NCBI GenBank assembly: GCA_964608325.1
Contig: CAZSMX010000006.1
Location: forward strand, 1-64,000
Direction of reading: 5' to 3'
DNA from: CAZRVH01 sp964608325
GTDB lineage: Bacteria; Patescibacteriota; Gracilibacteria; Peribacterales; Peribacteraceae
Length of the DNA: 64,000 bases
Shown: positions 23,566 to 30,883 of the stretch, piece by piece
Layout: each line of letters begins with the position of its first letter
Numbering within the stretch: the first letter of the stretch is position 1
Program-made: the position numbers and the translations under genes
The notes under the pieces: model-generated
What the model saw: only the letters and a program-made list of their open reading frames with translations
Databases searched by the model: none
Told to the model about the DNA's origin: nothing

Positions 23566-23958
23566 ATGGCCTCCACGTACACCTACAGCGTCGGCAAGAG
23601 AAAGACCGCGATCGCCCGCGTGAAACTGTTCCAGGGCGGATCCGGTGAACTGAAGGTGAATGACAAGCCTGCCAAGACGTACTTCACGCCGCTCCAGATC
23701 GAGAACCTCTTCGCCCCCCTCGTCCTTACCGGACAGAAGGGCAGCTTCGATATCGAGGCTCGCCTGACGGGAGGCGGAAAGTCCGCCCAGAGTGATGCGA
23801 TCCGCCACGGCATCAGCCGCGCACTGCTCCTCGTGAACCCTGAATTCCGCACCGAACTCAAGCGCGCCGGATTCCTCCGCCGCGATTCCCGCGTCAAGGA
23901 GCGCAAGAAGCCGGGTCTCCACAGAGCACGCCGCGCGCCGCAGTTCTCCAAGCGCTAA
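23566..23958 (+). CDS. rpsI: 30S ribosomal protein S9
   Basis: S9 (uS9) places its C-terminal Arg by the P-site tRNA. The 130-residue protein has YSVGKRKTAIARVKLFQG, the SDAIRHGISRALL helix and the C-terminal KKPGLHRARRAPQFSKR with the conserved last basic residues. Length is normal. It closes the ribosomal cluster; a strong terminator follows. Confidence 0.97.
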   Translation: MASTYTYSVGKRKTAIARVKLFQGGSGELKVNDKPAKTYFTPLQIENLFAPLVLTGQKGSFDIEARLTGGGKSAQSDAIRHGISRALLLVNPEFRTELKRAGFLRRDSRVKERKKPGLHRARRAPQFSKR

Positions 23959-23970
23959 CATCGACTCTCC

Positions 23971-23997
23971 AAGAAGGCCCGAAAGGGCCTTCTTTCG
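23971..23997 (+). terminator. intrinsic terminator of the ribosomal cluster
   Basis: AAGAAGGCCC (23971-23980), a GAAA loop, and GGGCCTTCTT (23985-23994) form a perfect 10-bp stem with T residues in and after the 3' arm. Confidence 0.85.
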
Positions 23998-24001
23998 TAT
24001 A

Positions 24002-24029
24002 TTGACGTAGGTTTGAATATACTTATAGT
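24002..24029 (+). promoter_or_regulatory. promoter of the HTH gene
   Basis: TTGACG (24002-24007) and TATAGT (24024-24029) are 16 bases apart. The gene that follows has a leader of about 43 bases with a real Shine-Dalgarno sequence. Confidence 0.6.
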
Positions 24030-24078
24030 ACGCGGGCGTTCTTTTCCCGTTCGTTGTTTGCAAACCTGAGAGGTGTGT

Positions 24079-24396
24079 ATGTCGTCAGTCGCAAACCCTG
24101 TTGCGTCGAAGGAATTTTTCCTGCCTGGTGAAGCCGCGATCCTGCTGCAGTGCAGCCCCGAGTCGGTCAGTAATTACTACGACAAGGGTAAATTGAAGGG
24201 CGACCGCAACGGCCCGCGCAAATGTCGCCGCATCAGTCGTGGAAGCCTTATCGCCCTGATGAAGGAGAAACAGCTCGACACCAGTGAACTCGAACCCGAC
24301 GCGTCCTCCGACGCGGCACTGACCGGCGTAAGTAGCACGAATTCCTCCGCCCAGGGCACTCCGCCTCCCGGCGACGGCGTTGCTGCTGATCAGTAA
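24079..24396 (+). CDS. small MerR/excisionase-like HTH protein
   Basis: I start at the ATG at 24079, preceded by GAGAGGTG, one of the few clear Shine-Dalgarno sequences here. The 105-residue product has a winged-helix DNA-binding pattern in residues 12-65 (FLPGEAAILLQCSPESVSNY, then a basic wing with RKCRRISRGSL). The C-terminal 40 residues are Ser/Pro-rich and probably disordered. Small proteins of this type act as transcription factors or recombination directionality factors. No integrase is nearby, so a regulator is more likely. It is transcribed alone between two terminators. Confidence 0.7.
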   Translation: MSSVANPVASKEFFLPGEAAILLQCSPESVSNYYDKGKLKGDRNGPRKCRRISRGSLIALMKEKQLDTSELEPDASSDAALTGVSSTNSSAQGTPPPGDGVAADQ

Positions 24397-24436
24397 CGGT
24401 CAAAAACGCACCGCGCAGGCGTAGTCTGCGCACGAG

Positions 24437-24469
24437 CCCCTGGCAGCAATGCCAGGGGTCTCTTTTTTA
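24437..24469 (+). terminator. intrinsic terminator
   Basis: CCCCTGGC (24437-24444) pairs with GCCAGGGG (24451-24458) and is followed by TCTCTTTTTT. It ends the transcript of the small HTH gene. Confidence 0.85.
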
Positions 24470-24519
24470 TACCTTGCCATACGTGGCCTCGGGCTGCGTT
24501 GCTCGGCTATCATATCCCT

Positions 24520-26145
24520 GTGCTCCGCCGTGCGTTACGTCGTCTACCGGCTTCCGTTTGGCTTCTGATAGGCCTGGTATGCATCTTGTACCTTCCGTCC
24601 CTGTCGTACGGGTTCGTGAGTTGGGACGACGAACTGCTGGTAACGCGTAATCCTCTACTACGCCTGCCGTTTTTCGCCATGGTCGGGAAGGCCTTCACAT
24701 CCTACGACCCGGAGCTCTACGCGCCCCTCACGACGCTTTCCTTCGGCTTGCAGTACAAGGTGTTTGGCCTTTGGGCGCCTGCCTACCACGCATTCAATCT
24801 CCTGCTGCACCTTGGCAATGCCGTCTTTGTGTTTCTCATCCTGGGCCGCCTGACGGGCAAGCAGAAGGTTGCATTCGCCTGCGCGCTTCTCTGGGCCATC
24901 CATCCGTTGAACGTGGAGGCGGTTACATGGATCAGCGCCAGGAAGGATCTCTTGGCCTCCTGTTTCGCTCTGGCTTCCATTCTGGCCTATCTCCATGACC
25001 GGAAGGGGTGGAGCGCCGTGCTGTATGTCTTGGGCCTTCTCAGCAAGGTTTCCATCGTGCCGTTGCCCTTCGCTCTCTTGCTTCTCGATTGGCATCGCGG
25101 ACGGGACCTCAAACGTTCCCTGAAGGATCAAGGGCCGTTATTCCTCGTCGCGGCGGTCTTCGTCTTCATCGCATTCATGGGAAAGACGCGCGGCATCGCG
25201 GCGTTGTCGTTCGGCGATACGTTCCTGCTCGCAATCCAAAGCACGTGGTTCTACCTGTGGAAACTGATCGCCCCCGTGTCGCTGTCCATCCTCTATCCGC
25301 CGTCGGCATCGCATGCGCCGGTCATTCTGTCTGCCATCGCGAGCGTCGCCGCATGCGCGCTCATCGCCTGGGCGCTCCGAAAGAAGATGCCCGCCATTCC
25401 CTTTGCGGCCGGGTGGTACGTATGTTTCCTGCTTCCAAGCTTCGCGTCGTTCGTCCGTGCCGGCAGGGTCTCCGTCGCGGTGGATCACTATGCGTATCTC
25501 GCGATTCTCGCACCCCTCGCACTGATCACCTTGTTCATCGACCGTTTGGCGACAAATCGAAGAACCTATGGCGCCGCCATCGCGTGCCTGTCTCTCGCGT
25601 TGGCCTACGGGTCGTACCTGCGCATGACCGAGTGGCGGAGCAGCGAAGCCCTCTATGCCTCGGCTATCCGTCTGTCCCCGCAGGAAGCGGTCCTCCACTA
25701 CAACCTGGGCGTAGAGTATTCCGTGCAGAGCCGCTGGGACGAGGCGATCGGTTCGTATCGCAGCGCCATCGCGGCTGATCCGGCGTACGACAGTGCCATG
25801 AGCAACCTGGCCATACTCCTGTCGGCCCGGGGGGAAACCGAAGAGGCGCGAGCGCTATTGGAGAAGGCTATCGCACTCAATCCGAAAAACGCGAACGCAT
25901 ACAACAACAGGGGGTCGATGCTGTTGGATGAGGGGAATGTCGAAGCGGCGATCCGGGATTTCCAAACGGCCATACGGCTCGATGAAACCAATGTCAAAGC
26001 CCATCGCAACCTTGGCGCTGCCTACGGGAAAAAGGGGATGTACCGCGAAGGTCTCCTGGAGTTCAAGCGGGCGTTGGAACTGGATCCTAATGCCGACCCG
26101 GAAGAGATACGCAAAATCGAGAGAGCTCTAGATCAAGCCAATTAA
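24520..26145 (+). CDS. membrane glycosyltransferase-like protein with TPR repeats
   Basis: I choose the GTG at 24520, because a TATCAT box (24508-24513) ends 6 bases before it, matching the leaderless pattern elsewhere. The 541-residue protein has about ten membrane segments in its first 370 residues. It carries FVSWDDELLVTRNP near the N-terminus and the HPLNVEAVTWISARKDLL motif, as in TMTC/PMT-type GT-C glycosyltransferases that use lipid-linked sugars. Residues about 385-541 hold four TPR units (LHYNLGVEYSVQSRWDEAI and later copies). It probably glycosylates surface proteins; the substrate is unknown. Confidence 0.8.
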   Translation: MLRRALRRLPASVWLLIGLVCILYLPSLSYGFVSWDDELLVTRNPLLRLPFFAMVGKAFTSYDPELYAPLTTLSFGLQYKVFGLWAPAYHAFNLLLHLGNAVFVFLILGRLTGKQKVAFACALLWAIHPLNVEAVTWISARKDLLASCFALASILAYLHDRKGWSAVLYVLGLLSKVSIVPLPFALLLLDWHRGRDLKRSLKDQGPLFLVAAVFVFIAFMGKTRGIAALSFGDTFLLAIQSTWFYLWKLIAPVSLSILYPPSASHAPVILSAIASVAACALIAWALRKKMPAIPFAAGWYVCFLLPSFASFVRAGRVSVAVDHYAYLAILAPLALITLFIDRLATNRRTYGAAIACLSLALAYGSYLRMTEWRSSEALYASAIRLSPQEAVLHYNLGVEYSVQSRWDEAIGSYRSAIAADPAYDSAMSNLAILLSARGETEEARALLEKAIALNPKNANAYNNRGSMLLDEGNVEAAIRDFQTAIRLDETNVKAHRNLGAAYGKKGMYREGLLEFKRALELDPNADPEEIRKIERALDQAN

Positions 26146-26182
26146 CGAGTGCTCATGAGAGAAGGCCGGAGGTTTTTTCGTG

Positions 26183-26539
26183 TTACGCCAGCGCCATCCT
26201 CACGTAGTACAGGCTCGATCCGCTGTCGGTATCGAGGATGAACTTCGCGTCCAGCAGCTGAAGCTGGATGATCGTCTGGCACATGCGCAGGAGCATGCGC
26301 GGCGGAAGGGCGACGCCCGATTCCAGTACCACGGCGCAGAGGCCGGCGGAGTCCTGGGATCTCAAATACTTTTCGCCCGACTCGCGAATGACATTGCACA
26401 AACTCTCGTGCATCTGGCTGACGTACTGTTCAACGTACGGCTCCAGTTGTTCCACGGGGAGGTCCTGGATTTCCGGAAGCGCCTCGACGATGTCGAGGTC
26501 CTTGTGGATGGCGTGCGCGATGCAGGTATCGATCGTCAT
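26183..26539 (-). CDS. orphan helical cytoplasmic protein
   Basis: I start at the ATG at 26539 (MTIDTCIAHAIHKD). A good promoter lies at 26582-26610, and the 42-base leader between is unusually rich in A and C. The 118-residue product is mostly helical, with no signal peptide and no membrane segment. No family motif is visible. The longer upstream reading would run through the promoter and is rejected. Function is unknown. Confidence 0.65.
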   Translation of the reverse strand: MTIDTCIAHAIHKDLDIVEALPEIQDLPVEQLEPYVEQYVSQMHESLCNVIRESGEKYLRSQDSAGLCAVVLESGVALPPRMLLRMCQTIIQLQLLDAKFILDTDSGSSLYYVRMALA

Positions 26540-26581
26540 AAAGTTTGTGTGTTTGTTTGTATGTGTTTGTGAAATCCAATC

Positions 26582-26610
26582 AGTATAGCAAAAATCGTGG
26601 ATTTTCTCAA
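26582..26610 (-). promoter_or_regulatory. promoter of the 118-residue orphan gene
   Basis: On the minus strand TTGAGA (26610-26605) and TATACT (26587-26582) are 17 bases apart. Confidence 0.6.
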
Positions 26611-26798
26611 GGGTAGGGGAAAGTCGCGGGCGTGCGAACACATGGATGGGCACGGGGACCCTTTCAGGGCTTTTCCAGGCGTATGAATCATAAAGTGCGA
26701 ATACCCTTCCGTTTGATTATTAGTCAAATTTGCCAGATTGGGGATAGTGGTCTTGCTGCTTCTTTTCTCCATAGGCGCGATCTCGTATACTCCGCCTC

Positions 26799-27311
26799 AT
26801 GCGCGCCGCCTTCTTCCTATTTTTCAGTTTCCTGTCCATTCCCGTCTCGTTCGCCCACACGGGCGGTCTTTCTTTCGAACGGCAAATAAAGGACGTGTTA
26901 ATCGATATCGGTTTCGGCACGGATATCCCGACGGTAGGTTCCGCACCCACCTATTCCTTCGATCTCTTCAATACCGCGGATCCCAATGCCTACGCGTTCG
27001 AACCGTTCAGCAAGGTCCACGTGCGCGTCTTCAAGGATCGCCAGGAACTGCTGAGTAGGACGTTGGAAAACAACGGCCTCAACGTACCCTTTCTTTCGTT
27101 CCAGTATAAGGAAGCAGGGGACTATTCCATGGCGGTAAAATTCGAACGCAAGGGAAAGGATTCGGTGGATGCTTCCTTTGGCTACCGCGTCATGCCGGCC
27201 CCGACGCCCTCCGTGAATGTCTCGCCGGGCATGACGGTCATGATCTTAGGCGTCGTTACGGCCATCATTGCCTTCCTGTTGTACAAGTTGGTCGTCGCGG
27301 TGCGCGCGTAG
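26799..27311 (+). CDS. exported protein with C-terminal membrane anchor
   Basis: The 170-residue protein has a signal peptide (about residues 1-19, ending at SFAHT), a beta-rich middle domain of about 115 residues that looks Ig-like, and a C-terminal membrane helix (VMILGVVTAIIAFLLYKLVV). It is probably anchored with its domain outside the cell. A TATACT box (26786-26791) ends 7 bases before the ATG, so the transcript is predicted to be leaderless. The specific function is unknown. Confidence 0.7.
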   Translation: MRAAFFLFFSFLSIPVSFAHTGGLSFERQIKDVLIDIGFGTDIPTVGSAPTYSFDLFNTADPNAYAFEPFSKVHVRVFKDRQELLSRTLENNGLNVPFLSFQYKEAGDYSMAVKFERKGKDSVDASFGYRVMPAPTPSVNVSPGMTVMILGVVTAIIAFLLYKLVVAVRA

Positions 27312-27313
27312 CC

Positions 27314-27682
27314 TTACCCTACGTACGACGTCACGCGTTCGAAGATCGCCTGCAGCGGCATCTTGTGCTTCACTATGTATTCCTTCACTCCGGACATGGT
27401 GCACTTCTCGCGGTAGTCCGCTGTATCGTAGTTCGTCAGTACGACCACGGGTACGTCCGGGTTACTCTTCTGCAGGTGTTCCAACACGGCGAATCCGTCC
27501 GCCTTGGGCATGCGCAAATCAAGGACGAGGAGATCGGGTTTCGTGCGGTTGATGGCGTTGATGGCTTCCTCCCCGTTCTCCGCGGCACGTACCACCACGT
27601 CCAGGTCGCGGTTATCGAACTCGATACTCATCAGCTTCATCATGGTCAGGTCATCGTCTGCTACAAGGATGTTTTTAGACAT
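27314..27682 (-). CDS. stand-alone response regulator receiver (CheY-like)
   Basis: I start at the ATG at 27682 (MSKNILVADDDLTMMKL). The 122-residue product is one receiver domain with the acidic pair D9-D10, the phospho-acceptor Asp in LLVLDLRMPKADG, a Thr in VVLTNYD, and the late Lys in YIVKHKMPL. There is no output domain. It is a candidate partner for the histidine kinase at 54109, which has no regulator next to it, but this link is only inference. A promoter lies at 27707-27734. Confidence 0.85.
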   Translation of the reverse strand: MSKNILVADDDLTMMKLMSIEFDNRDLDVVVRAAENGEEAINAINRTKPDLLVLDLRMPKADGFAVLEHLQKSNPDVPVVVLTNYDTADYREKCTMSGVKEYIVKHKMPLQAIFERVTSYVG

Positions 27683-27706
27683 ATCTGTTGGTATTGATAC
27701 TATTTT

Positions 27707-27734
27707 ATTATAGCATAAATATATGTTTTGTAAA
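27707..27734 (-). promoter_or_regulatory. promoter of the response regulator
   Basis: On the minus strand TTTACA (27734-27729) and TATAAT (27712-27707) are 16 bases apart; the ATG is 24 bases further. Confidence 0.6.
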
Positions 27735-27744
27735 ATACAAAAAA

Positions 27745-28107
27745 ATGGCTTCAAATAGGGCTGATTCAAAATATATATGTTTTTTCATGACTTTGATTTA
27801 TTTGACATTTGTTTTTCAGAGTATCAGCATCGTGTGCATGAGTGGGGAATCTCCATTATCAACGTCGGAATTGGGCCATGATGCAGGGCAGGAAGTTGTA
27901 AAAGATTGGAATTTTCTTTGGTCGCAGTACGGCGTCCAGGCTACGTGCGATTTGTACTGGGGAAAGTATCTTGTAGTTTTCGAGGGAGAAATCGTTGCAA
28001 GCGGAGAAAGAGAGACGCCTGCCCGTGAAGAAGGCGTAAGAAAATTGGCAGAAAAAGGAAAAAATGTTCCTGCCGAACGTTTGGTTGTGGGTTATTTAGG
28101 TTGGTAG
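27745..28107 (+). CDS. DUF5678-like small protein
   Basis: The last 60 residues (WGKYLVVFEGEIVASGE, then AREEGVRKLAEKGKNVPAE) look like the DUF5678 type, a small domain of unknown role. The start is uncertain: 27745 gives a protein with an N-terminal hydrophobic segment (CFFMTLIYLTFVFQSISIV), while the ATG at 27838 gives an 89-residue soluble protein. Its sequence is more AT-rich at the 5' end than its neighbours. It overlaps the promoter region of the response regulator, which runs the other way. Confidence 0.55.
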   Translation: MASNRADSKYICFFMTLIYLTFVFQSISIVCMSGESPLSTSELGHDAGQEVVKDWNFLWSQYGVQATCDLYWGKYLVVFEGEIVASGERETPAREEGVRKLAEKGKNVPAERLVVGYLGW

Positions 28108-28130
28108 GCCACCGAAAAAGAAAACGCTCG

Positions 28131-28556
28131 TTAGTGCCAGGCGTATTTTTGTGATGTGATCAATTTGCCGTCCAGGAAATTCTGGAACGGAATGAAGCGC
28201 GGGGTGGGGAGTTTGGAGGTTGGCACCCATCCCACGAACGCTGTTTCGCGCGGCGACGTGATGGTCGGTTCGCCGTAGGCGTACTCCGCTTCCACCCACA
28301 TCGTCACGTAGTGCTTTCCTTCCTCGCGAAAGACGTCGTTCGTGTATCCCAGGAAGCGGGCATTGCGTATAACCACGCCCGTCTCTTCCAATACTTCGCG
28401 CGCTGCGCACTCCTCCACGCTCTCGCCGAAATCGATATGCCCTCCGGGCACCGACCACGAACCCGCGCCGTGCGAACCCTGGCGTTGGATCTGCAAGATC
28501 TCCCCGTCCCTGCGGACGATCACTCCCACGCCGACGCTGGCTCGATCAACTGCCAC
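28131..28556 (-). CDS. Nudix hydrolase
   Basis: Nudix enzymes cleave nucleoside diphosphates linked to another group. I choose the GTG at 28556, because TATACT (28568-28563) ends exactly 6 bases before it, and the Nudix fold begins just after (ASVGVGVIVRRDGE). The Nudix box is complete: G56-type Gly in GGHIDFGES, then REVLEETGV. The 141-residue protein ends shortly after the fold. A longer reading to 28604 would run through the promoter. Substrate is unknown. Confidence 0.85.
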   Translation of the reverse strand: MAVDRASVGVGVIVRRDGEILQIQRQGSHGAGSWSVPGGHIDFGESVEECAAREVLEETGVVIRNARFLGYTNDVFREEGKHYVTMWVEAEYAYGEPTITSPRETAFVGWVPTSKLPTPRFIPFQNFLDGKLITSQKYAWH

Positions 28557-28630
28557 GTCCGCAGTATAGATCCGGGCCACCGGCGGGCCTAGCGTCATGA
28601 TCACCTTTTTGATCCGTCATCTAAGGCACT

Positions 28631-28720
28631 ATGCCAACCATTCTTAAGGCCGCGCTCATCGCGGTCGTCTTCGGAGGCGGCTGGGCCGTACTCTACCTGC
28701 TCTTCAAGGCGATCACGTGA
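28631..28720 (+). CDS. possible 29-residue membrane microprotein
   Basis: The short ORF MPTILKAALIAVVFGGG continues to a single hydrophobic helix with basic residues at its start and a Lys near its end. It fills the gap between the divergent Nudix gene and the cupin gene. There is no clear promoter or Shine-Dalgarno sequence. It may be a real single-pass microprotein or chance. Confidence 0.3.
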   Translation: MPTILKAALIAVVFGGGWAVLYLLFKAIT

Positions 28721-28736
28721 TGGGTATACTGTCCGC

Positions 28737-29234
28737 ATGACGCGATCCAAAGAGCAGGTATTTTCCTTGGTCGAAGGTCTCCTTGCCGAAACGGGCCTTC
28801 CCGTCGTCGCGAAAGACGATGCACGTCCTTGGGGCGGCTTCTTCGTCATCGACGAGGCGCATGCCGCGGACTTTATGAAGAAGTTTTTTCCGAGGGAGGA
28901 TCCCGCGCAGTTCGCGGGAAAGAAGATCAGCCCGAAGATGCTGCTCGTGGCGCCGAAGATGCGGCTCTCCTGGCAGTACCACCATCGCCGCGCGGAACTC
29001 TGGCGCGTGTATGAAGGCGAGGTGTTCGTGATGATGAGCGACACCGACGACGAAACCGAGCCGAAGAAATTCGTGCCCGGAGATCTCGTTCGCCTGAAGC
29101 AAGGGGAGCGTCACCGATTGATTGGCGCGGACGGCTGGGGGATCGTCGCGGAGATCTGGCAGCACACGGATCCGAACAATTCCAGCGACGAAAACGACAT
29201 CGTGCGTGTGCAGGATGATTTCGGGAGGGGGTAA
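28737..29234 (+). CDS. cupin protein, phosphomannose-isomerase type II-like
   Basis: The 165-residue protein has the RPWGGFFVID start and LSWQYHHRRAELWRVYEGE, which are typical of the cupin domain of type II mannose-6-phosphate isomerases and their relatives; GDLVRLKQGERHRL is the second cupin motif. The His pair and the Glu are probable metal ligands. It is shorter and lacks the pyrophosphorylase half. A TATACT box (28725-28730) ends 6 bases before the ATG. A sugar-phosphate isomerase is likely but not certain. Confidence 0.75.
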   Translation: MTRSKEQVFSLVEGLLAETGLPVVAKDDARPWGGFFVIDEAHAADFMKKFFPREDPAQFAGKKISPKMLLVAPKMRLSWQYHHRRAELWRVYEGEVFVMMSDTDDETEPKKFVPGDLVRLKQGERHRLIGADGWGIVAEIWQHTDPNNSSDENDIVRVQDDFGRG

Positions 29235-29350
29235 GGGGGAGGGTAATGGAGCTTCCTATGTGAGCGTATCAGGAACTGGTATTAATATTGACAAAATTTA
29301 TAAATTTGATATTTTAATTAAAATTGCTGAAGATGCATTAAGACGGTCTT

Positions 29351-29497
29351 ATGCCAGCAATTCAAAGCTCTTTCAGTGGAGGTCATATGCCTGGTGGCAA
29401 TGGCGGAAACGGAACGGGTTCCGGTGGTCAAGGTGGCGGCGGTGGCCGCGGTGGCTCTGGAACCGGTAGCGGCCAAAGTGGAGGCCGTGGAAAGTAG
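29351..29497 (+). CDS. possible glycine-rich 48-residue protein
   Basis: The ORF starts MPAIQSSFSGGHMPGG and the rest is mostly Gly with Asn, Ser, Gln and Arg, ending SGGRGK. The preceding 70 bases are AT-rich with no promoter that I can assign. A strong terminator follows 37 bases after the stop, which supports a real transcript. Function is unknown. Confidence 0.4.
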   Translation: MPAIQSSFSGGHMPGGNGGNGTGSGGQGGGGGRGGSGTGSGQSGGRGK

Positions 29498-29534
29498 TCT
29501 AGTGTAGGAATCCTCGTGATTCTTCCACGCCAAG

Positions 29535-29567
29535 GTCCCCGGTTAGCAATAACCGGGGACTGTTTTA
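29535..29567 (+). terminator. intrinsic terminator
   Basis: GTCCCCGGTTA (29535-29545), a GCAA loop and TAACCGGGGAC (29550-29560) form a perfect 11-bp stem followed by TGTTTT. Confidence 0.85.
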
Positions 29568-29599
29568 TCTCTCATTTCTATTTGGGTATAATCCCATCT

Positions 29600-30370
29600 A
29601 TGTCAGCAATCAGTCTTTCGAAATTGGCACAGGAAAAACGTGCATCCATTGTGCGGATCGTGTGCATGCGCGGTAAAAAAATCGCCATGACCGGCACTGG
29701 TTTTTTTATTGATGACTCCTATGTTCTGACATGCGCGCATGTCTTGCTTTGCAATGCGAATATAGCTTCTCTTCTAGGGGCAGGAGATAAATTAACTAAA
29801 GAATCCACATCTTTGGAACAGAAATTAAAGACGCACTTTCTAAAATCAAAAATCACCGTTTTTGTGGAAACTGAGAAAGGAAAGAGAATGAAGGCAAAGT
29901 CAGTGTTATTCAATGGTTCAATGGATGTTGGTTTGGTTTCCATTCAAAGTCGCGGCGTTCCCGTTGAAGTGAAAATGCGTCCGACAAAAATAGGGGAAAC
30001 GATAATGTCCCTCGGTTTTCCTTACGCAATACAAACTGCAGACGATAAGTTCCCTTTTTCGGCGGTGCAGGGGAATGTCATGTCTCAACCGAAGGTTCAA
30101 ATCGGGGGCTACTTGCGTCGATCATTCACACAAATTTATTGTCCTTCGATGGGTGGTGCTTCCGGATCCCCGGTTTTTGATGAGCAGGGCTTTGTTATTG
30201 GCATCCTAAATGGCCAGATGAGATGGGGGGATGACAATTTTTTGTTTAGAGATGAAGACGCAAAAGATTCATCTAAAATAATAAAGGATGCGTTTCATGT
30301 GCCACTTCCCTATGGTTTCATTACCCCCCTTCAGAAAATTTGGCCCAAAGTCGAGAGTCTGAAGTCATAA
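29600..30370 (+). CDS. trypsin-like serine protease, cytoplasmic
   Basis: The 256-residue protein has the catalytic triad of the chymotrypsin fold: H47 in VLTCAHVLL, D109 in GSMDVGLVS and S188 in GGASGSP. There is no signal peptide and no PDZ domain. The leaderless start at 29600 (TATAAT at 29587-29592, 7 bases before) is preferred; the longer frame reads through a terminator. The gene is more AT-rich than its neighbours. A role in protein quality control or defence is possible, but nothing nearby decides this. Confidence 0.82.
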   Translation: MSAISLSKLAQEKRASIVRIVCMRGKKIAMTGTGFFIDDSYVLTCAHVLLCNANIASLLGAGDKLTKESTSLEQKLKTHFLKSKITVFVETEKGKRMKAKSVLFNGSMDVGLVSIQSRGVPVEVKMRPTKIGETIMSLGFPYAIQTADDKFPFSAVQGNVMSQPKVQIGGYLRRSFTQIYCPSMGGASGSPVFDEQGFVIGILNGQMRWGDDNFLFRDEDAKDSSKIIKDAFHVPLPYGFITPLQKIWPKVESLKS

Positions 30371-30383
30371 TAATTTTTTTTAG

Positions 30384-30508
30384 TGGAGCCGACGACCGGA
30401 TTTGAACCGGTGATCCGCCTTAGGCGGATTTACGATACCTATGAGCTGCGCTTTGGTTATTTCAGAACGTCTTTGCAAGCAAAGACGTAGCAACTGAGCT
30501 ACGTCGGC
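30384..30508 (-). pseudogene. disrupted tRNA-Thr(CGU) unit, third copy
   Basis: Acceptor, T arm and CCA are identical to the intact copy at 30661-30736. The D arm is replaced by a longer insert containing the perfect inverted repeat ACGTCTTTGC/GCAAAGACGT, and the anticodon arm is also changed: the 3' side has an extra ATCCGCC/GGCGGAT hairpin. The D stem and the normal anticodon stem cannot form. It is 125 bases against 76 for the intact gene. It is probably a degenerate copy, although a special RNA cannot be excluded. Confidence 0.65.
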
Positions 30509-30526
30509 TTACTAAGTGGTGAGTGA

Positions 30527-30643
30527 TGGAGCCGACGACCGGATTTGAACCGGTGACCCTAGGTTTACGATACCTATGAGCTGCGCTTTGGTTATTTTAG
30601 AACGTCTTTGCAAGCAAAGACGTAGCAACTGAGCTACGTCGGC
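30527..30643 (-). pseudogene. disrupted tRNA-Thr(CGU) unit, second copy
   Basis: The acceptor stem, the anticodon arm with CGU, the T arm and CCA match the intact copy. The D-arm segment GTAGAG is replaced by a 47-base block that begins with CTACGTC and holds the same ACGTCTTTGC/GCAAAGACGT inverted repeat as the third copy. This adds 41 bases in total. The 3' half of the D stem (GAGC) is lost. The 17-18 base spacers between the three units are nearly identical, which points to tandem duplication. Confidence 0.65.
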
Positions 30644-30660
30644 TTTTGAGTGGTGAGTGA

Positions 30661-30736
30661 TGGAGCCGACGACCGGATTTGAACCGGTGACCCTAGGTTT
30701 ACGATACCTATGCTCTACCAACTGAGCTACGTCGGC
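30661..30736 (-). tRNA. tRNA-Thr(CGU)
   Basis: On the minus strand all arms form: acceptor GCCGACG/CGTCGGC, D arm GCTC/GAGC, anticodon arm TAGGT/ACCTA with loop ATCGTAA (anticodon CGU), and T arm CCGGTTCAAATCCGG. CCA is encoded. It is the first unit in the transcription order of a three-unit array. Confidence 0.93.
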
Positions 30737-30883
30737 GTATTTGGTGCGCTGGTGCAAAAGGAGAATCCGTTCCGTTCCCTTTGGGAACCGAAGGGAGCCC
30801 TATTGTGGGTGTTTTGCCGTTGCGGGGCAAGGTTTTTTCAGATGCTTCGGCCCCTTTGTCCATGGGTCCCATACAATGGCTTT

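Noticed and set aside
30512..30757. An 81-codon ORF across the tRNA-Thr array.
   Set aside because: It begins ADVAQLVEH-like, the familiar false translation of tRNA genes, and overlaps the intact tRNA.
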